DNA of 35,026 nucleotides from JABMRP01 sp964444795 (lineage in GTDB: Bacteria > Planctomycetota > Planctomycetia > Pirellulales > Thermoguttaceae), in the NCBI GenBank assembly GCA_964444795.1, contig CAYUIQ010000075.1, forward strand, positions 1-35,026, written 5' to 3'. The position numbers were made by a program, and so were the translations under genes. Numbering within the stretch: position 1 is the stretch's first letter; the number at the start of each line of letters is the position of its first letter. Under the pieces are notes generated by a model. It worked only from the letters and a program-made list of their open reading frames with translations, searched no databases and had not been told where the DNA came from. This document shows positions 24,700-32,155 of the stretch, in pieces.

Positions 24700-27600
24700 G
24701 GAGGGTTGGATTCCTCGGGGGCTCTTTCATACCACTGGGCACGACGCTCACGCAGCCGGCACGACGCTCCTACCGCCCAATTGGGAATCCACGAATGGGA
24801 GCGATTGCGTTTTCTCATGGCCTCATGGGGAGACGCGGCAACACGCTGTTCGAGCGAGGCGGCCCGTGGCGACAGGATCGACACACTGGTGCAAGCAGCA
24901 CCTCTTGATTACGGTGGACGGCCCCCAAGGGCGGTTCGTCAAGGCGATTGACAAACCGTTCGCCCGGGTTGGTTCGCACCCACGTTCCGAAATCGTGTTG
25001 GCCGATGATTCGATCGCCCAACGAAGCGTCTATTTCCATGCGACCGACGAGGGTGTGTTTTGCGTCGACCTCTCGGCCACTGATTCCGAGGGCAGTTCGC
25101 GCCGCGGCTGGATGGAAAGCCGTGGGAACATCACCGTCGGGGCGTACCGGATTTCCGCCCAACTGGCCCATTCCTCCGGAGCACCACCGACCACCCGTCG
25201 GACCAATTTCCAGGGCGAGCGGTCCGCCGCCGTGCCGTATCCGGTCGTGGCTATTTCGGCCGGTGGGCAAGAAATCGCTAGACATCCGCTGAGCCGTCGA
25301 TTAACCTTAGTCGGACGGCGTCGCCCGAGTACGCTACGGTTGACCACGCATTCCGTTTCGACGACCCATTGTATCGCCTACTCCGATGCCCACGCTCTGT
25401 GGATCGTCGACCTGCTCAGCAGCAACGGAACCCGCTTCCATGGCGAGGCAGTCGACGTGGTTGCCCTGCCGATTGGTGAGTCGGTCACGTTGGGGCGCGT
25501 CGAGCTGACTCGGCTCGATCCGTCGGAGGAAAAAGGAAAGCCAAGGCAAGAGGAAGAGGCGAAGGACGGGCGAGAAGAAGAGGAAGAGGCGAGAGAGGGA
25601 GAGGCGAGAGAGGAAACGGCACACGGAGGTCCTGCTTCGCAGCAACCATCGGCGACTTCAAGCCGTCCGTCCGTCCGAGAGATCGAAGAACTCACCGCAG
25701 CTCTCGATCGCCAACGGGCCGCTTTCTTGGTCGAACAATGCGAAGCGCGACGGCAACGGAAGCAATGGGAGAAGGAAGCCGTGGAAACGGAAGCCAGGCA
25801 CCTGCAACAAACCCAGCGGATCGAACAGTACTTCGCCGAGCTCGGCGTCGAACAAGACGAACTGCGCCGCAAGGAAGAGCGCTGGCGATCCGAACAGGAT
25901 CAAGCCCAAGAGGCACTCGCCGGGGAGCGGCAGCAGTTGGCTGCGCTGCTGGCCGAACTCGCCAAGCAGCGGGAACAATTGGAATCGGACCGCCGGGCCG
26001 CGCAACAACAGCAGGACGCGTTGGGCGAGAAGCACGGCCGATGGGAAGCGGACCACCAATCGGCCAAGACCCGGCTCGAGCAGCGTCGAAACGAATTGAC
26101 GGCCGCCGCCGCCGAGTTGGATTCGCAGCGCCGGCTGCTGGAATCCGAGCGCCAACAGTTCCAACAGCGCCATGAGCAATGGCTTGCCGAGCGGGGGACT
26201 CACGAGGCCGCCGACCAATCGCACCGCGAGGAAATCGCCCAGGCCGAAGCCGATCAGCAGCGGCGGACCGAAGCAATGCGCCGGCAATTGGCCGAGTTGG
26301 AAGCGCGCGAGAGCGAGTTCGACGAACAACAAAGACGTTGGGAAACACAACGGCAAGAAGCCGAAGCCGAACAGGCCCGCCAACAGACCGATTTGGCCGA
26401 TCTCCAGGCCGAGTTGCACGCCCAACGCCAACCGTTGGAATCGCAACACACAGCGATGGAGGAACAACGCGAAGCGATCAAGGAACAACGCGCGGCACTT
26501 GAGGAACAACGCCGGCAGTGGGCCGCCGAACGGGACGTTCTCGACCGCGAGCGCCGCCGGGAGGTCGAGCGGGCGGAAGCCGAACAGGCGCGGCAGACGG
26601 AAACGATCCGTCGGCAATTGGCCGAGTTGGAGACAAGCAAGAGCGAGTTCGACGAACAACAAAGACGCTGGGAAACACAACGGAAAGAAGCCGAAGCCGA
26701 ACAGGCCCGCCAGCAGACCGATTTGGCCGATCTCCAGGCCGAGTTGCACGCCCAACGCCAACCGTTGGAATCGCAACACACAGCGATCAAGGAACAACGC
26801 GAAGCACTAGAGGAACAACGCCAGCAGTGGGCCGCCGAGCGGGACGCTCTCGAGCGCGAGCGCCGCCGCGAACTCGAAGCGGCCCAAGCCGAACAGGCGC
26901 GGCAGACCGAGGCCGTCCGCCTGCAGCAGGCCAAGTTGGTGTCGGACGCGGACGAATTCAACGAACAGCGGAAATCGTGGGAGACACAGCGGAAGGAGAC
27001 CGAGGGAGAGTTCGCCCAAACGAGCCGCCAACTAGCCGAACTGCAAGCCGAATTGGCAACGAAACAGGAGCAACTCGATTCGCGAGAGGAAGCGGTCGAA
27101 GAGCAACACCGGCAGCGGATTGCCCAGTGGGAGGAACTCGACCGGTCGCATCGCCAAACAACGGATGAGGCGGCGGCCGAACGGGAACGGCAAACCGACG
27201 ACATCCAACGGCAACTCGCTGCCGTCCAGGCCCGTCAAAACCAGCTCGAATCGCAACGAGCTCGCTGGGAGAAAGATCAAGAGGGGGTCGAAGCCGACCT
27301 CGTCGGGCGCCAGCGAGAACTCGACAACGCCGTCGCCGAACTCGACGCACGGCACCTCGGCATCGAATCCCAGCAGCAAGAATTCCAGCAGGATCGCAAG
27401 CGGCGGATCGCCGAACTCGAAGCCCGGCAGCGGGAACTGGAACAACTGCAAACCCGGCTCCTTGCCGAACAGGAAGACGCCCGGAAGAAACGGCGGGAGT
27501 GGGAATCGCAACTCGAAGAACGGCAAGACGAGTTCCAGCAGGAGCAGGACCGTTGGCAGGACGCCAGCGAGCAAGAGAAAACAGATCTGCTCAACCGGGC

Positions 27601-28900
27601 ACAAAACCTGGAAAGGGAAGCGGCCCGGCTCGAAACTCGCGGACAGGCTTTCGAGCAAGACCGATCCGACTGGGAGTCCCAGCGACGGCAAACCGAGACC
27701 GCGCTGGCCGTGCATCAGCAGGAACTCGTCGGTCAGCGCGCCGAATTGAACCAGGCTCGGCAGCAACTGGAAAGCGGACAGCCGCGGCACGGGCTCCAGC
27801 GTTCCCCGACGATGGCCCCCGCGTCCGCCGGAGCACCGGTACGCCGGCGGCAGCCCAAGCGTGTCTCGCGACCGGCCCCCGCCGAGGTTATGCCGTCTCG
27901 ACCGGTAATGGCGGATTATCGGATTGTGGCGGTGGCTGCCGGCCTGCTTTGCGCGGTCGGCGCGGGGTTGGCGACTTGGTTTGCCCTGGGATCGGAGCAC
28001 ACGGCCGTCGACCACGCCTCCACAAATCACGCGGTCGACGTACGCCCGAACCCGCACGCGCGGCAACTCGAAGCGGTGGACCGGGACGTCGCCCAGTACG
28101 GACGCCAACTCGAGAGCAGACGCAACGAGCACGCGTTACTCGTCCCGGAAACCCTGGTCGTGCGTCATCAATTGGCCCTGCAACAGATCAAAAAAACGAG
28201 CACCGAATTGGGACAAGTCCAGTCCCGGCACAAGCTCGCCGAGAAGGAACGGGACGAGCGAAAGATCGATCTCGAGACAGACCTTCAGGCCAGTTTCTCT
28301 GACGCCGAGCTTGATGCCCAACTGCAACGGGACTCGGTTGCCGTCCCGCTGTTGATCAAATTGGACGATTTGGAGAAGAGAAAGTCCGAGATCGAGGCGA
28401 CGGCCGCCCCGGCCGTTCTCGCGCGATACTTGGAGAGTTGCCAGCGCGACCTGGATGCGACCACGGCCAGATTGAACGAACGGCGCGACGCGCTGCGCGC
28501 CGAACTGCAGGCACAGGCCCAGGAATCAATCCGAGTCGAACTTCAACAATCGCAAGAAGAAATCGACGGCCTGGAGGAAGAGGAACGGCAACTTCAAGAC
28601 AAACTTCAAGAGCCGGAACTGGAAGTCAAAGACATCGAGGGGCGCGTCGCACGGGCCGCGGCGATGCAGGAGGATATCCGGCATCTGGAAACCCAGCTCA
28701 ACGATTCGCTTGCCGAAAGAGAACGGCTGGACGTCCCGATCCGCGATTCCAGCGTTTCCTCTACCGAACCACCAACGATCGAGGACCGGGGATCGTTCTC
28801 CAGCCGGCACCTCCTCACTACTCTTGCCGTCGTCGTGGCGTTTCTCATCCCTCTGCTGGGCGTCACCTGGTGGACCGCTCGCACCGGCCGGGAACCTTGA
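24698..28900 (+). CDS. Giant FHA-domain coiled-coil membrane protein with Wzz-like TM-coil-TM end
   Basis: About 1400 aa. Two FHA-type phosphopeptide-binding modules come first. FHA1 is degenerate (KPFARVGSHPRSEIVLAD, about 83-100). FHA2 is clearer (LVGRRRPSTLRL, SVSTTHC, LLSSNGTRF, about 205-255). An acidic-basic linker rich in E, K and R follows, then about 750 residues of heptad coiled coil (Q, E and R rich). TM1 is IVAVAAGLLCAVGAGLATWF (about 1075), followed by a second coiled coil of about 250 residues and TM2 LLTTLAVVVAFLIPLLGVTW near the C-terminus. TM1-coil-TM2 is the layout of Wzz/GumC polysaccharide co-polymerases; the FHA-bearing N-terminus would be cytoplasmic. This role is inferred from topology. 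The start is uncertain: TTG 24659, ATG 24698 and GTG 24866 are in frame, and the last fits the promoter and leaves both FHA domains whole. Confidence 0.85.
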   Translation: MEGWIPRGLFHTTGHDAHAAGTTLLPPNWESTNGSDCVFSWPHGETRQHAVRARRPVATGSTHWCKQHLLITVDGPQGRFVKAIDKPFARVGSHPRSEIVLADDSIAQRSVYFHATDEGVFCVDLSATDSEGSSRRGWMESRGNITVGAYRISAQLAHSSGAPPTTRRTNFQGERSAAVPYPVVAISAGGQEIARHPLSRRLTLVGRRRPSTLRLTTHSVSTTHCIAYSDAHALWIVDLLSSNGTRFHGEAVDVVALPIGESVTLGRVELTRLDPSEEKGKPRQEEEAKDGREEEEEAREGEAREETAHGGPASQQPSATSSRPSVREIEELTAALDRQRAAFLVEQCEARRQRKQWEKEAVETEARHLQQTQRIEQYFAELGVEQDELRRKEERWRSEQDQAQEALAGERQQLAALLAELAKQREQLESDRRAAQQQQDALGEKHGRWEADHQSAKTRLEQRRNELTAAAAELDSQRRLLESERQQFQQRHEQWLAERGTHEAADQSHREEIAQAEADQQRRTEAMRRQLAELEARESEFDEQQRRWETQRQEAEAEQARQQTDLADLQAELHAQRQPLESQHTAMEEQREAIKEQRAALEEQRRQWAAERDVLDRERRREVERAEAEQARQTETIRRQLAELETSKSEFDEQQRRWETQRKEAEAEQARQQTDLADLQAELHAQRQPLESQHTAIKEQREALEEQRQQWAAERDALERERRRELEAAQAEQARQTEAVRLQQAKLVSDADEFNEQRKSWETQRKETEGEFAQTSRQLAELQAELATKQEQLDSREEAVEEQHRQRIAQWEELDRSHRQTTDEAAAERERQTDDIQRQLAAVQARQNQLESQRARWEKDQEGVEADLVGRQRELDNAVAELDARHLGIESQQQEFQQDRKRRIAELEARQRELEQLQTRLLAEQEDARKKRREWESQLEERQDEFQQEQDRWQDASEQEKTDLLNRAQNLEREAARLETRGQAFEQDRSDWESQRRQTETALAVHQQELVGQRAELNQARQQLESGQPRHGLQRSPTMAPASAGAPVRRRQPKRVSRPAPAEVMPSRPVMADYRIVAVAAGLLCAVGAGLATWFALGSEHTAVDHASTNHAVDVRPNPHARQLEAVDRDVAQYGRQLESRRNEHALLVPETLVVRHQLALQQIKKTSTELGQVQSRHKLAEKERDERKIDLETDLQASFSDAELDAQLQRDSVAVPLLIKLDDLEKRKSEIEATAAPAVLARYLESCQRDLDATTARLNERRDALRAELQAQAQESIRVELQQSQEEIDGLEEEERQLQDKLQEPELEVKDIEGRVARAAAMQEDIRHLETQLNDSLAERERLDVPIRDSSVSSTEPPTIEDRGSFSSRHLLTTLAVVVAFLIPLLGVTWWTARTGREP
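26309..26880 (+). repeat. Recent 330-bp tandem duplication inside the coiled coil
   Basis: DNA from about 26309 recurs 330 bp later from about 26639 with few changes, including long exact blocks (for example from GACCGATTTGGCCGATCTCC onwards at 26387 and 26717). The second copy lacks 21 bp, exactly one heptad (7 residues), near 26450-26490, so the coil stays in register. Confidence 0.85.
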
Positions 28901-29069
28901 CCGTTTGCCGAGCGATAGTCCTCACGCCCGGCGGCGGGGCAGCGCCTCGCGTCGGAAGAAGGTTACGCCGTTTGTGCGCGACGTCTAGTCGTCCGGGAAC
29001 GGCAATTCACGGGTGGCACCTCATTTTCACGGTGATTCGCCGGTTTCGGAGGCGGCCCTGCTGGCACCC

Positions 29070-29095
29070 CCCTCACTCTGAGGGTAAGTGTTTTT
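29070..29095 (+). terminator. Possible Rho-independent terminator downstream of the FHA gene
   Basis: CCCTCA-CTC-TGAGGG (29070-29084), a 6-nt gap (TAAGTG), then TTTTT (29091-29095). It lies about 170 bp after the stop codon and upstream of the next promoter. The rest of 28901-29069 shows no gene. Confidence 0.45.
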
Positions 29096-29125
29096 CGTCA
29101 AAAGAGTGTGATCTTCTAAAAAGAC

Positions 29126-29153
29126 TTGATAATTGTCGCAAACGGATTACTAT
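29126..29153 (+). promoter_or_regulatory. Sigma-70-like promoter of the hydrolase/CPBP pair
   Basis: TTGATA (29126-29131), 16 nt, TACTAT (29148-29153). A start near 29160 gives a leader of about 60 nt before the ATG at 29222. Confidence 0.55.
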
Positions 29154-29221
29154 CGAGGGGAGGGATTCATTTGCCCCGATCCCGTTGCTGACCCCACCTA
29201 AGCTTCCCTGCCGACCCACCG

Positions 29222-29959
29222 ATGCCCAACGCCCTACCACTGATCATGTTCCCCGCCCTGGGTTTTGACGAGCGACTCTTTCGCCGGCAAGCGGAAGTGT
29301 TTCCCCAGTTGACCGTCCCGCGCCTGACCGATCCGCGATCGGGTGACACGCTGGCCAAGTACGCTCGGCGCATGGCCGAGCGTATCGATCCGGGCGGACC
29401 GTGCGTGGTCGGAGGCGTATCGTTCGGCGGACCGTTGGCGTTGGAAACGGCCCGGCATTTGGACGCCCGCGGGTGCTTCCTGATTTCCGCGGTCCGATCC
29501 CCCAAGCAACTTCCCTGGCCGGCGCGAATGTGCAGACCTTTGACGTGGTTGGTTTCGCGCGTTTCGAGCGAATTGCCGAGGTTCTGTGTTTCCACGGGCT
29601 TGGCCGTTACCCACCGCTTCATCCCGCCCGCCTCGCTCCGATTTGCCCGCCGACTGGCCCAACCCGAGAATCGGTTTGCACGATGGGCGGCCATGGCCGT
29701 GATGCGGTGGAAACCCTTGCCGGGCGATTGGGGATTTCCCGTTTGGCAGATCCACGGAGCGCAGGACCACGTGCTCCCCCACCGCGCGTTCAATCCCGAC
29801 GTGCTGATCGACGACGGCGGACACCATCTGCCGCTGACACACGCGGACGAAATCAACCGGTTCCTGCGCACCCGCATCGAGCGCGTGGCGGTCGCCGAGT
29901 GTCGTCGCCCGGGGCTCGGACACCGTCGGCGGATCGTGGCCTCGGGAAATCCGGGTTAA
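29222..29959 (+). CDS. Alpha/beta hydrolase
   Basis: 245 aa, cytoplasmic, no signal peptide. Seen: an initial strand and loop (PLIMFPALGFDERLF), nucleophile elbow GGVSFGG with Ser67, Asp182 in IHGAQDHVLP and His201 in DDGGHHLPLTHADEIN, the order and spacing of an alpha/beta hydrolase triad. A basic, Arg-rich cap region lies between them. The C-terminal 25 residues (RRPGLGHRRRI) look like an added tail. The substrate is unknown; the short loop before Ser67 and the general layout resemble small thioesterase/lipase-like hydrolases. The CPBP membrane protease follows after 61 bp, or with no gap if its longer frame is used, so the two probably share a transcript. Confidence 0.8.
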   Translation: MPNALPLIMFPALGFDERLFRRQAEVFPQLTVPRLTDPRSGDTLAKYARRMAERIDPGGPCVVGGVSFGGPLALETARHLDARGCFLISAVRSPKQLPWPARMCRPLTWLVSRVSSELPRFCVSTGLAVTHRFIPPASLRFARRLAQPENRFARWAAMAVMRWKPLPGDWGFPVWQIHGAQDHVLPHRAFNPDVLIDDGGHHLPLTHADEINRFLRTRIERVAVAECRRPGLGHRRRIVASGNPG

Positions 29960-30020
29960 GGTGGTCCGCGCGCGTGAAGAATCGCCGGCTCTCATTCGAA
30001 ACGGAAGACGAGGAGAAGAG

Positions 30021-30860
30021 GTGACGGATACGAACGGCAGGTGGCCGCGTTGGACCTTCTTCAGCGAACCCTTCTCGCGCGTCGAAAAGGAAGCACGGCA
30101 GCGGATCCTCGACGATCGGGCGCTCGACTGGAAAGTGATGGTCGTGCTGTTGGTCACCGCCGTGTCGCTGACCTTGCAGCATTACGTGTTCCAGGCTCGC
30201 TATCTGCAGCCAACGCTGGATCTGGCTGAGAAAATCGGCGCCGGGGCCCTGGTGGCTGCCATCCGCGGCTTAATTCGCTCGCCACAAGACCTGCATCTGG
30301 CCGGGCTCATCTACTGGATCGCCGGAACGCTGCTCACCTACGTCGTCATTCCCACGTTGGTAATCAAACTGCTCTTCCGCCAGCGGCTGCGCGATTACGG
30401 CTTGAAAGTACGCGGCATGTTCCGCACCGGCTGGGTGTATCTGCTGATGTTCGCCTTCATGGTTCCCTTTATCGCGGCTTTCTCGACCACCGGCAGTTTC
30501 CAGGCCATGTACCCTTTCTACCGGGTGCTGGACAACGAACAACTGTGGCCCCGATTCTGGATTTGGGAAGCCTTCTACCTCACGCAATTCTTCGCCCTGG
30601 AGTTCTTCTTCCGCGGGTTCATCTTGCACGGAACCCGGCACCGGTTCGGTTTCTACGCCATCTTTGTCATGATGGTCCCCTACTGCATGATCCACTACGG
30701 CAAACCGATGCCGGAAACATTCGGGGCCATCGGCGCCGGCATCATTCTCGGATTCATGAGCCTCAAAACCCGCTCCATCTGGCTGGGCGCGGCGATCCAC
30801 ATCGGCGTGGCCCTGTCGATGGACCTGCTGGCACTGTGGCACCGGGGGATGTTTCCGTAG
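30021..30860 (+). CDS. CPBP-type (CAAX protease and bacteriocin-processing) intramembrane protein
   Basis: 279 aa from a GTG start at 30021, chosen because AGGAGAAGAG directly precedes it; a 20-residue longer reading from 29961 has no such site. There are about seven hydrophobic segments (37-57, 93-119, 137-156, 183-200, 210-226, 234-249 and 253-272). Protease-family motifs: LEFFFRGF with Glu194 and Arg198 (the family consensus is EExxxR, so the first Glu is replaced by Leu), CMIHYG with His225 and AAIHIGVAL with His260. Family members cleave prenylated or other membrane substrates, or handle bacteriocins. The substitution of the first Glu leaves activity uncertain because the second Glu is kept. 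It follows the alpha/beta hydrolase gene. Confidence 0.85.
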   Translation: MTDTNGRWPRWTFFSEPFSRVEKEARQRILDDRALDWKVMVVLLVTAVSLTLQHYVFQARYLQPTLDLAEKIGAGALVAAIRGLIRSPQDLHLAGLIYWIAGTLLTYVVIPTLVIKLLFRQRLRDYGLKVRGMFRTGWVYLLMFAFMVPFIAAFSTTGSFQAMYPFYRVLDNEQLWPRFWIWEAFYLTQFFALEFFFRGFILHGTRHRFGFYAIFVMMVPYCMIHYGKPMPETFGAIGAGIILGFMSLKTRSIWLGAAIHIGVALSMDLLALWHRGMFP

Positions 30861-30877
30861 AGGAGCGGCGAAAAGTA

Positions 30878-30903
30878 GTAGGGTGCGTCCAGACGCACCC
30901 TAC
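30878..30903. repeat. 26-bp perfect palindrome, likely terminator or REP-like element
   Basis: GTAGGGTGCGTC, 2-nt CA, GACGCACCCTAC: 12-bp perfect arms 18 bp after the CPBP stop. It lies between convergent genes. The GTAGGGTGCGTC type of palindrome is widespread as an intergenic repeat in bacteria (recalled, not searched). No T tract follows. Confidence 0.8.
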
Positions 30904-30943
30904 GGAACTACGGAACTGGATACGCTGTGACTGACATGGATGT

Positions 30944-31438
30944 TCACCTTTCAGATTCGCTGCATGAGTACCTCTCAATCGCTTTGCGCAGCCTCTCGGG
31001 GCGATGGAAACGCTTGCTGACCTCCGAGGGATGAAGGTCGTTGGTCTGGGGGTTGCGGTGGCGTATCAGTTCGCATCCGCCGGGCGAGCCGTCGAAATAC
31101 CCCTCGGGCGTTACTGCCAGCCAGTCCTTGCCGTTGTTGAGCGAATACAGACGCAGGAGCATCTTCCCCGACTCGGCATCCCAGAGGATCGCAGTGCCAT
31201 CCCTCGAACCCGTCAGAATCCGTTCTCCATCGGCGCCGAAGGCCGCGCCATTCACCCAATCGGAATGTCCTCTGAGCGTCTTCAGGTTCTCGCCTGTCTT
31301 GGCGTCCCAGAGGATTGCGGTCTTGTCGGTGGAACCGGTCAAAATGCGCCCGCCGTCCGCGGCAAATGCGATGGCGGTTACAAATTCGGAATGGCCGCGC
31401 AAGGTCTGACCTTTCAGATTCGCTGGGCCAGTACGCAA
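30944..31438 (-). pseudogene. WD40-repeat protein remnant
   Basis: The open frame encodes two and a half WD40 units (LRGHSEFVTAIAFAADGGRI, TGSTDKTAILWDAKTGENLK, LRGHSDWVNGAAFGADGERI, TGSRDGTAILWDAESGKMLL). A C-terminal stretch follows (DWLAVTPEGYFDGSPGG to RFHRPERLRKAI) that normally closes long caspase-like/WD40 proteins of planctomycetes. A functional propeller needs about seven blades. There is no ATG and no ribosome-binding site: the frame opens from a TTG, directly after repeats. The last residues (CSESER) are out of the WD40 frame. The sequence ANLKG at its start reappears past its end in another frame. I read it as the 3' remnant of a larger gene, though a translated small protein is possible. 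Confidence 0.6.
30946..31425. repeat. 17-bp direct repeats bounding the WD40 remnant
   Basis: ACCTTTCAGATTCGCTG occurs at 30946-30962 and at 31409-31425. Inside WD40 genes this codes (minus strand) for the inter-blade ANLKG segment, so it fits recombination between blades that deleted most of the gene. Confidence 0.75.
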
Positions 31439-31461
31439 ACCTATCCTGTCAATATCGGACC

Positions 31462-31495
31462 TGTCCCGTTTTCTCCTCTGTCCCGTTTTCTCCTC
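31462..31495. repeat. Two tandem 17-bp units
   Basis: TGTCCCGTTTTCTCCTC is repeated exactly at 31462-31478 and 31479-31495, followed by a degenerate third unit to about 31514. The minus-strand reading (GGAGAAAACGGGACAG) resembles repeats seen near REP-associated Y1 transposases in other genomes. No transposase is present here. Confidence 0.75.
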
Positions 31496-31513
31496 CGTTT
31501 TCCGTTTCCTCCT

Positions 31514-32065
31514 CTAGTACACTAGCAGTCCCGTCGTCTTTCTGAGTTCTGCCGCGCCGCTTTTAGTGACTCGTGTATCGGAAAGTCCTACTTGCCGCAA
31601 GCTTGGGATCTGAGCGATAGTTGGTATTGATTCATCGCTTACCGAAGTGCCCGATAACCAGAGTGTTTCGAGCGTCTTCGATTCGGTCAAATTATGTAGC
31701 CCCTCGTCTGTCACGGATGTGTTTTCCAGATTGACTTCGCGCAGATGTGAGAATTGAGGCAGGTAGGAAAGCGAAGAGTCCGTGATCCGAGTGTCCATCA
31801 AGAATAGGTAGTGAACATCAAGGTACTTGGCTGCCTTTCCTGCAACGCTACCGAAGAGTTGGTCGTCAATGTCCGGCCCCGACAAGCAAACGTACACGTG
31901 GTTCGAGGAGACAAACCCCCCTAGATTGCGGATTTCATCGCATACTTGATCGCGCTCCCGAAGGTAGTGGATGCGCCATCCAATCAGCGCGGCCACGACG
32001 AGAGCGACGATGACCAGATGAACCCGCGACAATCGGAGCCAACGTTGGCTGCCGGATCTTGCCAT
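31514..32065 (-). CDS. Small membrane-anchored leucine-rich-repeat protein
   Basis: 183 aa. A basic N-terminus leads into one membrane segment (LVIVALVVAALIGWRIHYL, about 18-36) in a signal-anchor arrangement, with the rest expected outside the cytoplasm. Residues 95-183 hold three or four LRR units of the planctomycete type (LREVNLENTSVTDEGLHNL, LETLWLSGTSVSDESIPTI, LRQVGLSDTRVTKSGAAEL). There is a weak GGGGA upstream; a GTG one codon earlier (32068) is also possible. It begins 91 bp after the orphan RHS tip in the same direction. LRRs bind proteins, so it could be the partner or immunity protein of that tip; this is inference from position. Base composition is noticeably more AT-rich than in the window's core genes. 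Confidence 0.75.
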   Translation of the reverse strand: MARSGSQRWLRLSRVHLVIVALVVAALIGWRIHYLRERDQVCDEIRNLGGFVSSNHVYVCLSGPDIDDQLFGSVAGKAAKYLDVHYLFLMDTRITDSSLSYLPQFSHLREVNLENTSVTDEGLHNLTESKTLETLWLSGTSVSDESIPTIAQIPSLRQVGLSDTRVTKSGAAELRKTTGLLVY

Positions 32066-32155
32066 CACGTCGGTCCCCTACTCGTGTACATGAACGGACA
32101 GCCCTTGCGTGTCAGGGAGAGCCAATCGAGCCGCATTGTTCTCTTGCCTGACAAT

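Noticed and set aside
31439..32155. Insertion sequence in the RHS/LRR/WD40 block
   Set aside because: No transposase frame, terminal inverted repeats or target duplication could be found; only short tandem and direct repeats.
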